From Stomorhina lunata (lineage: Eukaryota; Arthropoda; Insecta; Diptera; Rhiniidae), in contig OW121744.1 in NCBI GenBank assembly GCA_933228675.1, positions 22,519,536 to 22,583,535 on the forward strand: DNA of 64,000 nucleotides. The letters are read 5' to 3'. The notes under the pieces were generated by a model that searched no databases, had not been told where the DNA came from, and saw only the letters and a program-made list of their open reading frames with translations. The position numbers were made by a program, and so were the translations under genes. Shown here one piece after another: positions 13,010 to 25,540 of the stretch (its first letter is position 1; each line of letters opens with the position of its first letter).

Positions 13010-13990
13010 TTCTTTGGCAAATTTTTCGATAAAAATATTTTTCTGTAAAAGTTTTCGATAAAAATATTTTTATATCCAAAAATTTTCAAATCTTTTAGCG
13101 AAAAATTTTTGATAAAAAAATTTTGTATTGAAAAATTTTTTGATAAAAAAAATTTCTATAGAAAAATTTTTAATAAAAAAAATTTTTTGTAGAAAACTTT
13201 TAGTTGAAAAAGTTTTCTTAAGAAAAATTTTTGATAAAAAGATTTTCTATAGAAAAATTTTTGATAAAAAATTTTCCATAGAAAAGTGTTTGATAAAAAG
13301 ATTTTCTATAGAAAAATTTTTGATAAAAAAATTTTCTATAGAAAAATGTTTGATAAAAAAATTTTCTATAGAAAAATTTTTGATAAAAATAATTTCTATA
13401 GAAAAATTTTTGATAAAAATAATTTCTAAAGAAAAATTTTTGATAAAAAAAATTTTGATAAAAAACTGTCTATAGAAAAATTTTTGATAAAAAATTATTT
13501 ATAGAAAAATTTTTGATAAAAAAATTTTTTGAAAAAAAATTTTCTATAGAAAAATTTTTGATAAAAAAATTTTCTATAGAAAAATTTTTGATAAAAAAAA
13601 TTTCTATAGAAAACTTTTTGATAAAAAAAATTTCTATAGAAAAATTTTTGATAAAAAATTTTTTATAGAAAAATGTTTGATAAAAAAATTTTCTATAGAA
13701 AAATGTTTGATAAAAAAATTTTCCATGAAAAATTTTTGATAAAATAAATGTTCTATAAAAAAATTTTTGATAAAAAAATTTTCTATAGAAAAATTTTTGA
13801 TAAAAAAATTTTCTATAAAAAAATTTTTGATAAAAAGATTTTCTATAAAAACATTTTTGATAAAAAAAATTTTTTATAAAAAAATTTTTGATAAAAAATA
13901 TTCTATAGAAAAAATTTGATAAAAAAAATTTCTTAGAAAAATTTTTGATACAAATATTTTCTATAAAAAAATTTTTAATAAAAAATTAAT
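13010..13990 (+). repeat. 30-bp AT satellite array (GATAAA type)
   Basis: CTATAG recurs every 30 bp over most of the array (for example around 13335-13395), in units of A-run, TTTTTGAT, A-run, TTTTCTATAG. Because 30 is a multiple of 3, the array stays open in several frames and produces a spurious 115-codon frame (13128-13475) with a ten-residue repeat like FSIEKFLIKK. The array follows dispersed sequence R with the same short intervening sequence as at 53290-53455. Confidence 0.95.
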
Positions 13991-14239
13991 TAATTTTTCT
14001 AACATTTTCTAAAAGATTTGGCTTCAAGAATGCGTATTTATAATATTTCAAAAAAAATTGGACAGGCACCCTACAATCAGCGGTGTTTTTTTTAAGTCTG
14101 TAAAAAAATTTGTTAATGGATTTCATAACTTTTTTTAATAAAATTGTATTAAGTATAATGTTTTTAAAGTCTGTAAAAAAATTGAATAGGGCTCGGCTAT
14201 AAATAGGGTCTTACGGCCCATTTTTCTAAGAAAAAAACT
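13991..14239. other. AT-rich spacer
   Basis: Non-satellite AT-rich sequence. The phrase AGTCTGTAAAAAAATT occurs twice (about 14094 and 14170). No gene seen. Confidence 0.5.
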
Positions 14240-14625
14240 AAAATTTTCGAAAAGCGTACACTTATGTATTCAAAAACTTAAAAAAATATTTCGGAATTCA
14301 TTCTGAAATTCATATTTCTGAATTTCTAATATATTGGTCTATAATGTGTCCAAAAATAGTCATAATACCTTGTTTAGTTTTAGAGATTTTTGCAAAAAAT
14401 TACAACATAATATTAACAAATTACATAAATTTTCTTACAAAAAGTGTGCTTTTCTGTATTCAAAAATGTTAACTAAAATTTCGGAATTGTTTTTGAAATT
14501 TATATTTCTGAATTTCTAATGTATTAGTCTTTACTGTGTCCAAAAATTATGATAAAACCTTATTTAGTTTTAGAGATTTTTACAAAAAAATACAAAGTAA
14601 TATTAAAGAATTACAAAAAAGTCCG
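14240..14625 (+). repeat. Tandem duplication of about 190 bp
   Basis: TATTTCTGAATTTCTAAT occurs at 14313 and 14503, and the segments after each (GTGTCCAAAAAT, then TTTAGTTTTAGAGATTTTT) align, giving two diverged copies at a 190-bp offset. A 61-codon frame at 14334-14519 is contained in the repeat and has no recognisable features. Confidence 0.8.
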
Positions 14626-14894
14626 TAATCAATTTGTAAATTGTGTAAAAATTTTTAACCTCATTTAAAAGTATATAAAATTCCCTTTCCAGTGATGTAT
14701 GAAAAATTCTACCTTTTCTTATTTTGGTAGAATAATACTACAATGTAACTGCTAGCTTTTGATGAAAATGATAACCTCTCTAGGCAAGTGATTTTTAGCT
14801 ATTGTCTTCGATAATATAATGCACCTAAGTATTATATTCACGGGTCGGCGCAAAATAAAATAGGTATTTTTTTCTATTTGTAGTTTTAACGTTT

Positions 14895-15190
14895 TAAAAG
14901 AAAAATTTTTCTACTTCATTTTTTTTAATATTTTTATCAAAAATTTTTCTATAGAAAATTTTTTTTATCAAAAATTTTTCTATAGAATTTTTTTTTATCA
15001 AAAATTTTTCTTTCGAAATTTTTTTTATCAAAAATTTTTCTATTTATAGAAAATTTTTTTATCAAAAATGTTTCCATAGAAAATTGTTTTATCAAAAATT
15101 TTTCTATAGAAAACTTTTTCAACTAAAATTTTTCTACAGAAAATTTTTTTTATCAAAAATTTTTCTAGAGAAAATTTTTTTAAGATGTTA
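14895..15190 (-). repeat. Short 30-31-bp AT satellite, minus orientation
   Basis: About ten tandem units with CTATAGAAAATTTTTTT and ATCAAAAATTTTTC, the reverse complement of the GATAAA-type unit. An 83-codon minus-strand frame (15040-15291) is satellite-derived and not a gene. Confidence 0.9.
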
Positions 15191-16854
15191 AAAAAATAAG
15201 CCTTTTGATAAAAACTTTGAAAATATAGAAAAAATAGAGATACATTTTTTTTAAGAATGTAATTTTTCAAGTTTTTTTCGTTGGTATACAAACTTTGAAG
15301 AATTTTTCTGTGCTATAAAGTTTACGTAATTAAATTTTTTTTCTTCTAATTCATTTAGAAATTTATTTGCAATCCTACAGTATTTTTTAAATAAATTTCC
15401 GTCTTAACAAACAAGACTTATAAGCCAAAAAAGACCAGAAGTCATGCCAAAAAACGCAAAAAGATTGTTTGGAGTCAAATATCTCTTAAACTGTAAAAGA
15501 AGATGTAGTACAGGGAACATGTTGTTATAGGTCTTTATGTTTTAAAAAATATAAGAATCTTTTGGATCGGACTAAATTGGGCAATATGTATACGGACCTA
15601 AAAGTTTTAAATACCCGAGGTGGGCAACTTTTGTTTACTGTAGAGCCCACTGTACTACCGATACCATTAAACATTGCTCTAAAAGCAAAGCTTTTCTACA
15701 ACTCATGTTTTAAATTTTGTCAAAATCCGACGATTGACATGAAGTGATAGAGCATTACGAATCTTAAGTACGTATATAAATCGTTACAAAAAAGTGGATA
15801 ACGTCGAAACTCAACATCTTATATCTTATTTATATAAATATAAATATATACTAAATGAGAATTATATCCAAATAAGGACTAATTTCTCTAATTCTATACA
15901 ATTTATATAATAAGCAAACAAAAAAATTGAATTTATTACATATTTAACTTAAACTTCACCATTACCCAGTGACTTCTTGGTAGGGTATTGCAAATAATAA
16001 AAAACTTGAGTTGTACTGAAGTAAAAATCAGCCATATTGAATTAAAAATTTGTTTTTATATCCCAGGAAAACTCATTGCATGTACGTCGTATACTTGGAA
16101 TACAAAGGAGATCTGTTAACCAAAGTAGAAATAAATGATTGTGTGTATTTGTGAAATTCCAGAGGGGAGATTTTGTGTAGTCGAGGCCTTCGATCGATTT
16201 TCGGGCCAAATATTCAAAAGATTAAAGATTATAAATATATAAAGAATAAGAGCTTTTATAGAATAAAAGTTTTCGTATATACAAAATATACAAATTATAT
16301 ATCGTTTGTTTTTGATCGCATTAAAAAGTTGAAGATCAGTTTTACAAAATATATTCCTAAAAATTTGTCAATCATTTAAACTTGTCATTATTATCTCGTC
16401 TACATTTTCATGTATTCCTCGGTAACAGTTGCAGGCCTCACTTGGAATTAGATCTTTAAGAAGAGTATATCATTTTTGTAAAAGACTCTAAGAAGGTATA
16501 TCATCATGTATCAAGAATCTTTAGCTTGGAATTAAAAATTATATTAGAGGATCCCAATTCAGAGCCTTATCGTTTATCCCTCTAGGTTTATGTCCACGTT
16601 TATGTTATACTTGTATATGTACTAGTGAGTTTTGTGTCGATTCTCTTTGGTTTAGTTTGTTAGTAAAAGTTTCATGAAACGACTGTGAGTATTATAAAAA
16701 TAAATGTTTATAGATTTCATAAAAAAAAACATTGCATTTTATACTAAAACATACACATGTACATAAAAGGACCATAAAAACAAATTTCACTTATACATGC
16801 TAACAGTTAAACATATACTTTTCACTACCAGGTTAATCCAGGACAAAACATAAA
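15191..16854. other. Spacer without recognisable gene
   Basis: Unique-looking AT-rich sequence with short frames at 15562-15747 and 16173-16379. Neither has a domain, a repeat match in the window or clear coding character. Part of this may be the inside of element E. Confidence 0.5.
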
Positions 16855-19165
16855 CATTTTTTTATAGAAAATTTTCTATAGAAAAATTTTTTTATCGAAA
16901 ATTTTTCTATAGAAAAATTTTTTTATCGAAAATTTTTCTATAGAAAAATTTTTTTATCGAAAATTTTTCTATAGAAAAATTTTTTATCGAAAATTTTTCT
17001 ATAGAAAAATTTTTTTATCAAAAATTTTTCTATAGAAAAATTTTTTTATCAAAAATTTTTCTATAGAAAAATTTTTTTATCAAAAATTTTTCTATAGAAA
17101 AATTTTTTTATCAAAAATTTTTCTATAGAAAAATTTTTTTATCAAAAATTTTTCTATAGAAAAATTTTTTTATCGAAAATTTTTCTATAGAAAAATTTTT
17201 TTATCGAAAATTTTTCTATAGAAAAATTTTTTTATCGAAAATTTTTCTATAGAAAAATTTTTTTATCGAAAATTTTTCTATAGAAAAATTTTTTTATAGA
17301 AAATTTTTCTATAGAAAAATTTTTTTATCGAAAATTTTTCTATAGAAAAATTTTTTTATCGAAAATTTTTCTATAGAAAAATTTTTTTATCGAAAATTTT
17401 TCTATAGAAAAATTTTTTTATCGAAATTTTTTCTATAGAAAAAATTTTTTATCGAAATTTTTTCTATAGATAAATTTTTTTATCGAAAATTTTTCTATAG
17501 AAAAATTTTTTTATCGAAAATTTTTCTATAGAAAAATTTTTTTATCAAAAATTTTCGAAAATTTTCTACAGAAAAATTTTTTATCAAAAATTTTTCTATA
17601 GAAAATTTTTTTTATCGAAAATTTTTCTATAGAAAATTTTTTTTCTCGAAAATTTTTCTATAGAAAAATTTTTTTCTCGAAAATTTTTCTATAGAAAAAT
17701 TTTTGTTATCGAAAATTTTTCTATAGAAAAATTTTTGTTATCGAAAATTTTTCTATAGAAAAATTTTTGTTATCGAAAATTTTTCTATAGAAAAATTTTT
17801 GTTATCGAAAATTTTTCTATAGAAAAATTTTTGTTATCGAAAATTTTTCTATAGAAAAATTTTTGTTATCGAAAATTTTTCTATAGAAAAATTTTTGTTA
17901 TCGAAAATTTTTCTATAGAAAAATTTTTGTTATCGAAAATTTTTCTATAGAAAAATTTTTGTTATCGAAAATTTTTCTATAGAAAAATTTTTGTTATCGA
18001 AAATTTTTCTATAGAAAAATTTTTGTTATCGAAAATTTTTCTATAGAAAAATTTTTGTTATCGAAAATTTTTCTATAGAAAAATTTTTGTTATCGAAAAT
18101 TTTTCTATAGAAAAATTTTTGTTATCTAAAATTTTTCTATAGAAAAATTTTTGTTATCGAAAATTTTTCTATAGAAAAATTTTTGTTATCGAAAATTTTT
18201 CTATAGAAAAATTTTTGTTATCGAAAATTTTTCTATAGAAAAATTTTTGTTATAGAAAAATTTTTGTTATCGAAAATTTTTCTATAGAAAAATTTTTGTT
18301 ATCGAAAATTTTTCTATATAAACATTTTTTTAACCGAAAATTTTTCTATAGAAACATTTTTTTAACCGAAAATTTTTCTATAGAAAAATTTTTTTAAACG
18401 AAAACTTTTTATCGAAAATTTTTCTATAGAAAAATTTTTTTATCGAAAATTTTTTTGTAGAAAAATTTTTTTATCGAAAATTTTCCTATAGAAAAATTTT
18501 TTAACGAAAATTTTTCTATAGAAAATTTTGTATCGAAAATTTTTCTGTAGAAAAATTTTTTTATCGAAAAATTTTGAACAGAAATTTTCTTTATCCAAAA
18601 TTTTTGTAAAGAAATATTTTTTTTTATCAAAAATGTTTCTATAAAAATTTTTTTAATTAATATTTTTCTATAGAAATATTTTTTTATCGAATATTTTTCT
18701 ATAGAAAAATTTTTTTATAGAAAATTTTTCTATAGAAAATTTTTTTTATCTTAAATTTTCCTAAGGAAAAATTTTTTTATCGAAAATTTTCCTAAGGAAA
18801 AATTTTTTATCGAAAATTTTCCTAAGGAGAAATTTTTTTATCGAAAATTTTTCTATAGAAACATTGTTCTATAGAAATTTTTTTATACAAAATTTTCTAT
18901 ATAAAAATAATACAAATTTTCTATAGAAAAATATTCGATAAAAAAATTTCTCTAAAGAAAAAATTTTTTATTTTAAATTTTCGATAAAAAAAATTTTCTA
19001 TATAAAAATAAAAAAATTTTTCTATAAAAAAATTTTTTTATCGAATATTTTTCTATAGAAAATTTTTTTTTGTTTTTATATAGAAAATTTTTTTTATCGA
19101 AAATTTTTCTTTAAAAAAATTTTTCTTTAAATAATGTTTTATCGGAAATTTTTCTATAGAAAATT
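16855..19165 (-). repeat. 31-bp AT satellite with a 32-bp sub-array
   Basis: Highly regular array built on CTATAGAAAAATTTTTTTATCG (period 31, for example CTATAG at 17185 and 17216). From about 17700 to 18300 the unit changes to a TTTTTGTTATCG form with period 32 (CTATAG at 17785 and 17817), about 19 near-identical copies. The right part (18300-19165) is diverged. Orientation is the reverse of the GATAAA-type arrays. Confidence 0.97.
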
Positions 19166-19245
19166 ATTATAGTGTTGTGTTGTGATTATATTTTGTTGTT
19201 CTCTCGTTATATTTTGTTGCTATAAATTAGATTTTGATCTTGTTT

Positions 19246-19381
19246 CATGTATATTTTGTTTTTGTATTTTCTTTAACAAAAAGCCACCAACCGACTTTGC
19301 TAACATTTTCGCAAGTAATTTTTACGAAAATTGCAAACAGTCTTTGGCTCCTGGTGGTATGGGCTGCCCACGCCGGCTTAT
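19246..19381 (-). repeat. Dispersed sequence R, copy 2
   Basis: Read on the minus strand it starts GTGGGCAGCCCATACCACCAG (19 of these bases match copy 1), continues with GCAATTTTCGTAAAAATTAC and ends with TTAAAGAAAATACAAAAACA. It is more diverged than the copies at 12581 and 53112. It directly adjoins the satellite 16855-19165. Confidence 0.75.
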
Positions 19382-20869
19382 ATGTTATATAATATTTGGA
19401 TTATCCTAAATGTATGCTACACAAATATTACTGAAATATCTTACACTTTGATCGAATCCGAGTATAAGGTAAATTACTTGGAATTAGAGTGGTCCGTTTG
19501 TTCACTTTTATCACTGATCAAAATATGTCAATAGGAAGCATGCAAAATATTATTTATTTACTTTCCAGATAAGAGCCCGCTCAACGACCCAAAACTTTTG
19601 AATCCATTTTTATGGGGAAAATGGGTGTATTTTTAGTTTAAGTTCGGACTTGTGCTGTAAAAATGTGTCATTAATATTTTGCATGATTATGGTCGAAGTA
19701 TATTAGCCATTTAATTTTTCTATTAGAAGTCGATCACAGACAAAAGTGAAAAAATTATCAACCCTAGCGTATATGTATATCTGGTTTTTATTTCCATATT
19801 GAGTATATTTACGTGGATTTACTCTAGTTTAAACTTGATTGTATTAAATATTTGCACGTTTCGTTTCAATTGTATATAGATATTTTATTTCTTAACGTTT
19901 TTATGCATCCTATACCAAATAACCAAAATGTTGGAAAATTTTTAATTTCATTTTCAATTTTGATTGAAATATCAGAATATTAAATTTTTAAGAAATTGAA
20001 GTGAACACATTTCGGAAATTTTTTAAATTTAGAAAAAGGTTTGTCTGTTTTTCCGGCTTTATTTCATTCTATGTAATTATTAATTTCAACATGTTTTAAG
20101 TAATAACGATTAAGATTATAGAAAAATGTAATATTTAATTATAACTTTAGCAAAAGTTCCTCATATCTACAATCTTCGAACAAATGGGTTGTATATTATA
20201 AAATGTCAAAGTGTAAGAGTGTGAGTGCAAACGAATGTGAAAGTTTATTCGAATATGACATTGCTTTAGATGTTCTTAAAGGGTTGCAAAATCATTCAGT
20301 CACCCTAGCACCCCCTCAACACACACACACTAATATAAATAAGTACTCAAATACATTCACATCTAAATACATACATATAAGTAATTTGTGAAGTTCAACG
20401 ACGACGACGTTAAATTGTAGATGAAGTGAATTGAAAGAAATGAAATTGCATTAAAAATAAATTATTGCTATTCCTTTCTTCATTTATTTTTTATTTTTGC
20501 GCTATATAAATAACAGGGACCACAGTCTGCTTTAAATGTATGAAGTATATTAAACCTCCCCCAAAAATAAGGAAGCCGGTAAATGAAATTGAGTGTTGTG
20601 GCACTTTTATTTTACACATTCTCGAAAATATTCACAAACGAAAAACATCCCCAACATTTGGGGTTTTTGCATGCAAAAATACTTGGGACATTATTTAAAG
20701 AAATTAGCAATAAAATTTGATAGATACAACACACACATACATACATGTAATTTTATACCTCAAGACAAATGATAGGACGAAACCCCATAAAAACATCAAA
20801 TAACGTCAACATAAAGTTTTACAAAATAAAAAGTAAATATTTTCGTATTACAAATTTTATTACTTGGTG
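19382..20869. other. Spacer without recognisable gene
   Basis: Unique-looking sequence. A 62-codon plus-strand frame (20203-20391) has ordinary composition but no domain, and its end is a CA-rich stretch (ACACACACAC near 20321). I do not support a gene. Short microsatellite-like pieces (GACGACGACG near 20399) are present. Confidence 0.5.
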
Positions 20870-23692
20870 CTTATCATAGCAAAGTTTTCTAAAGAAAAGC
20901 TGATGACAGACAAAGTTTTCTATAGAAAAACATGACGATAGGCAAAGTTTTCTATAGAAAAAATTATGATAAGCTAAGTTTTCTATAGAAAAAATTACAA
21001 TAGGCAAAATCTTCTCTAAAAAAATTACGATAGGCATAGTTTTCTACAGAAAAAATGATGATAGGCACAGCTTTCTATAGAAAAAAGACGATAGGCAAAG
21101 TTTTCTATACAAAAAATGACGACAGGCAAAGTTTTCTATAGAAAAGTTGACCAAATACAAAGTTTTCTGTAGAAAACTTGACCAAAGACAAAGTTTTCTA
21201 TAGAAAAGTTGACCAAAGGCAAAGTTTTCTATAGAAAAGTTGACCAAAGGCCAAGTTTACTATAGAAAAGTTGATCAAAGGCCAAGTTTTCTATAGAAAA
21301 TTTGATCAAAGGCAATATTTTCTATAGAAAAATTGACCAAAGGCAATGTTTTCTATACAAAAGTTGATGAAAGGCAAAGTTTTCTATGCAATAGTTGACC
21401 AAAGGCAAAGTTTTCGATAGAAAAGTTAAGCGAAGGCAAAGTTTTCGATAGAAAAGTTGACCAAAGGCAAAATTTTCTATAGAAAATTTGAACAAATTCA
21501 AAATTTTCTATAGAAATGTTGACCAAAGTCTTCTATAGAAAAGTTAACCAAGGCCTCGTTTTCTATAGAAAAGTTGACCAAAGGCCAAGTTTTCCATAGA
21601 AAACTTGACAAAAGGCCTAGTTTTCTAGAGAAATGTTGACCAAAGGCAATGTTTTCTAGAGAAAAGTTGACCAAAGGCCTAGTTTTCTATAGAAAAGTTG
21701 ACCAAAGGCCTAGTTTTCTATAGAAAAGTTAACCAAAGGCCTAGTTTTCTATAGAAAAGTTGACAAAAGGCCTAGTTTTCTGTAGAAAAGTTGACCAAAG
21801 GCCTAGTTTTCTATAGAAAAGTTGACCAAAGGCCTAGTTTTCTATAGAAAAGTTGACCAAAGGCCTAGTTTTCTATAGAAAAGTTGACCAAAGTCCTAGT
21901 TTTCTATAGAAAAGTTGACCAAAGGCCTAGTTTTCTACAGAAAAGTTGACCAAAGGCCTAGTTTTCTATAGAAAAGTTGACCAAAGGCCTAGTTTTCTAT
22001 AGAAAAGTTGACCAAAGGCCTAGTTTTCTATAGAAAAGTTGACCAAAGGCCTAATTTTCTATAGAAAAGTTGACCAAAGGCAAAGTTTTTTATAGAAATG
22101 CTGACCAAAGTATAAGTTTTCTATAGAGAAGTTGACCAAAGGCCTAGTTTTCTATATAAAAGTTGAACAAAGGCCTAGTTTTCTATAGAAATTTGACCAA
22201 ATGCCTAGTTTTCTATTGAAATTTGACCAAAGGCCTAGTTTCCTATAGAAAAGTTGACCATAGGCCTAGTTTTCTATAGAAAAGTTGACGATAGGCCTAA
22301 TTTTCTATAGAAAAGTTGACGATAGACATAGTTTTCTATAGAAAAGTTGACGATAGGCCTAGTTTTCTATAGAAAAGTTGACGATAGGCCTAGTTTTCTA
22401 TAGAAAAGTTGACGATAGGCCTAGTTTTCTATAGAAAAGTTGACGATAGGCCTAGTTTTCTATAGAAAAGTTGACGATAGGCCTAGTTTTCTATAGAAAA
22501 GTTGACGATAGGCCTAGTTTTCTATAGAAAAGTTGATGATAGGTCTAGTTTTCTATAGAAAAGTTGACGATAGGTCTAGTTTTCTATAGAAAAGTTGACG
22601 ATAGGCCTAGTTTTCTATAGAAAAGTTGACGATAGGCCTAGTTTTCTATAGAAAAGTTGACGATAGGCTTAGTTTTCTATAGAAAAGTTGACGATAGGCC
22701 TAGTTTTCTATAGAAAAGTTGACGATAGGCCTAGTTTTCTATAGAAAAGTTGACGATAGGCCTAGTTTTCTATAGAAAAGTTGACAATAGGCCTAGTTTT
22801 CTATAGAAAAGTTGACGATAGGCCTAGTTTCCTATAGAAAAGTTGACGATAGGCCTAGTTTTCTATAGAAAAGTTGACGATAGTCCTAGTTTTCTATAGA
22901 AAAGTTGACGATAGGCCTAGTTTTCTATAGAAAAGTTGACGATAGGCCTAGTTTTCTATAGAAAAGTTGACGATAGGCCTAGTTTTCTATAGAAAAGTTG
23001 GCAAAAGGCCTAGTTTTCTATAGAAAAGTTGACAAAAGGCCTAGTTTTCTATAGAAAAGTTAACCAAAGGCCTAGTTTTCTATAGAAAAGTTGACGATAG
23101 GCCTAGTTTTCTATAGAAAAGTTGACGATAGGCCTAGTTTTCTATAGAAAAGTTGACGATAGGCCTAGTTTTCTATAGAAAAGTTGACGATAGGCCTAGT
23201 TTTCTATAGAAAAGTTGACGATAGGCCTAGTTTTCTATAGAAAAGTTGACGATAGGCCTAGTTTTCTATAGAAAAGTTGACGATAGGCCTAGTTTTCTAT
23301 AGAAAAGTTGACGATAGGCCTAGTTTTCTATAGAAAAGTTGACGATAGGCCTAGTTTTCTATAGAAAAGTTGACGATAGGCCTAGTTTTCTATAGAAAAG
23401 TTGACGATAGGCCTAGTTTTCTATAGAAAAGTTGACGATAGGCCTAGTTTTCTATAGAAAAGTTGACGATAGGCCTAGTTTTCTATAGAAAAGTTGACGA
23501 TAGGCCTAGTTTTCTATAGAAAAGTTGACGATAGGCCTAGTTTTCTATAGAAAAGTTGACGATAGGCCTAGTTTTCTATAGAAAAGTTGACGATAGGCCT
23601 AGTTTTCTATAGATAAGTTGACGATAGGCCTAGTTTTCTATAGAAAAGTTGACGATAGGCCCAGTTTTCTATAGAAAAGTTGACGATAGGCT
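20870..23692 (+). repeat. 31-bp GC-richer satellite (TATAGAAAAGTTGACGATAGG type)
   Basis: About 90 copies of a 31-bp unit with TTTTCTATAGAAAAGTTGAC followed by a variable decamer. The variable part shifts along the array: GATAGGCAAA forms at about 20900-21120, CAAAGGCAAA at 21120-21500, CAAAGGCCTA at 21550-22260, then GATAGGCCTA from about 22280 to 23690 with very few changes. Period checked at 22382 and 22413. The left edge is diverged and the right edge stops abruptly. This is the only array with a regular GGCC. It shares the TTTTCTATAGAAAA palindrome with the other satellites. Confidence 0.97.
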
Positions 23693-25540
23693 TTTATTAA
23701 TACTAGTATAATAATTTTCAGAATCCATGGCCTCTTTTTTATTTTCTTGTTTCGCAGTGTAATTAAAGTAATTTACTTAATTAAGTGCCATTATAGACAT
23801 ACTTTAAATATTTTAGTTTATTAATAGGATCAAATAAAACACCTTTTATATTAAAAGGCTTATTTAAGATAATCCTTAAAATTATTAAAACACTAGCTAA
23901 TACGAAAACAACTTTAATTATATAATGAAAACTATAGGAGACATTAAATTCATTATTATTATCATGTTTCCTGTACTCGTATGATGATTATAGAATTTTA
24001 TCATAACCATAATATTTTACCTCTGTTAAATATAAATATGTTTATGTGTATTTCGGTATCATCCTCATAAACCAGACGTTTGTAAAACCCAAATAAATAT
24101 AGATTTACTTTACCTTTTAAACGATCAACCCTCAAAGCAAAAATCAACCCCTAATAGAGGTCTTCTACATGGAAACCAAAGATTAGACTTGAAGAAGAAT
24201 TAAAACATTAAAAATGATTACTCTTGTTATTTATAAACCCTAACGAATCTAACCCATAGAAAATGAAATTTATTATTAGAAATTTCTATTTCTAGTTAAT
24301 GAGGAAATTCAAACTATTATTTTGTTATAATCAGCTGCTAGATAGAAAGAAAGTCATGGAAAAGCCAGTAGCCAACTTTTATATAAAAGTAGTTTCTGCT
24401 AAAATGGAAAATATATTAGAAGAACAATTTTCCACCTTTTTAAAAATAGTTTTAAAATAGTCCTTTTGTATTAAACACGTTTCCTGCTGAACTTCATAAA
24501 AATATGTCTTTGCATTTATTAATGGTATATCGCATTTGTAACGTTTTGTTGGAAAATCAAATGGAAATTGAAGAACGTGCTATTTGCTATATTGAGAAAT
24601 TCAGTGAATAAATTAATTGCATAATTTGAAGCCTTTAAAAAGGGTAAAAGTTTTTTATGAAAAAAAATTAATATTGAATAACAATGAAAAGTTGTAATTT
24701 GCACTTTTCTATATAACTCTTGCAAAAAGGCAGCAAAAAAATTTATAAAAATATGTTAAGATTCCAAAAATACTGGATAATATAAAATTGAAAGTTTTAT
24801 AAAATTATCGGAAATCGTGTGATCATTAAAAATTGACAAAGTCAAGATTTTGAAACAAACATCTTTACAATATTTTATTTTAAGTTTTTGTCAAAAATTT
24901 TTTCTTTGCGAAGAAGAATTATTATCGTGTTATAAGGCTCTTAGGATCTTGAAATTGAAATATCTCACAAATTTTTCAAACATTTGAAATACATGCCCTG
25001 TCTGGAATATATATACAAAAGGTAAAATTTTCTTTATCTCTGGAGCTGAAATCAGTCAAGTTTAACCGACGGCATGGATGATGTAGGCCTTGACTACTCT
25101 TGTTTGTGGCTTATTCGCATGCACCTGAAAATCCCATAAAAAGAAGTAAAATCCGATCCAAGTGACCAATTAAATCGCCTATAAACGAGAACCAGTTTGG
25201 CAGACATATCATCCACAAGATGACCGTTATTATTTGAAATTGGCTGGTGTTACTTAAGACGCAACAAAATTTCATACAAATGGCTCATCGGTTGAGATGA
25301 GCATTGAAGACAAAGCTTATCGCTATTATTTTCCGATTCTGAAGACAAATGCTTTAGAAAATATCTAACGAAAGTCGAACTGTCTAATAGATAGCCGTCC
25401 GATTTATTAATTCAAATACGTTTCTTAACTCAATGCGAACTTATTCTCGGTTCATATTCGGCGACGGAAGCCAGCTCGCCTGTTCAGTCGGGATGCCAAA
25501 TTGAAATGATTTAAGTCATCCTAAAAAAGCTAACTTATAA
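23693..25540. other. Spacer without recognisable gene
   Basis: AT-rich to about 24950. From about 25040 to 25500 composition is more even (for example GTCAAGTTTAACCGACGGCATG at 25057 resembles the AACCGAC phrase of the dispersed-repeat ends), which suggests an old transposon fragment. No frame longer than about 70 codons and no recognisable domain. Confidence 0.5.

Larger units (their letters stand above)
14841..19381 (-). mobile_element. Putative satellite-bearing repeat element E, minus-strand copy
   Basis: The high-coordinate end is a diverged copy of sequence R (19246-19381, minus strand). The low-coordinate end is CGGGTCGGCGCAAA at 14841-14854. Between them lie CTATAG satellites in matching (minus) orientation at 14895-15190 and 16855-19165. 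The plus-strand counterpart at 53112-57280 has the same order: R, then satellite, then TTTGCGCCGACCCG, with an AAAAAAATAC(C/T)TATTTTA segment just inside the end in both. That two copies share both ends and the internal satellite is seen directly. That this is one mobile unit is my inference. I recognise no coding sequence or class-defining motif in it. Confidence 0.5.

Noticed and set aside
16855..18300. CRISPR-like regular repeat spacing
   Set aside because: Units are directly contiguous without unique spacers, and the DNA is eukaryotic in character.
20203..20391. 62-codon plus-strand frame as a small gene
   Set aside because: Non-repetitive at first, but no signal peptide, domain or supporting context; length is within chance expectation for the window.
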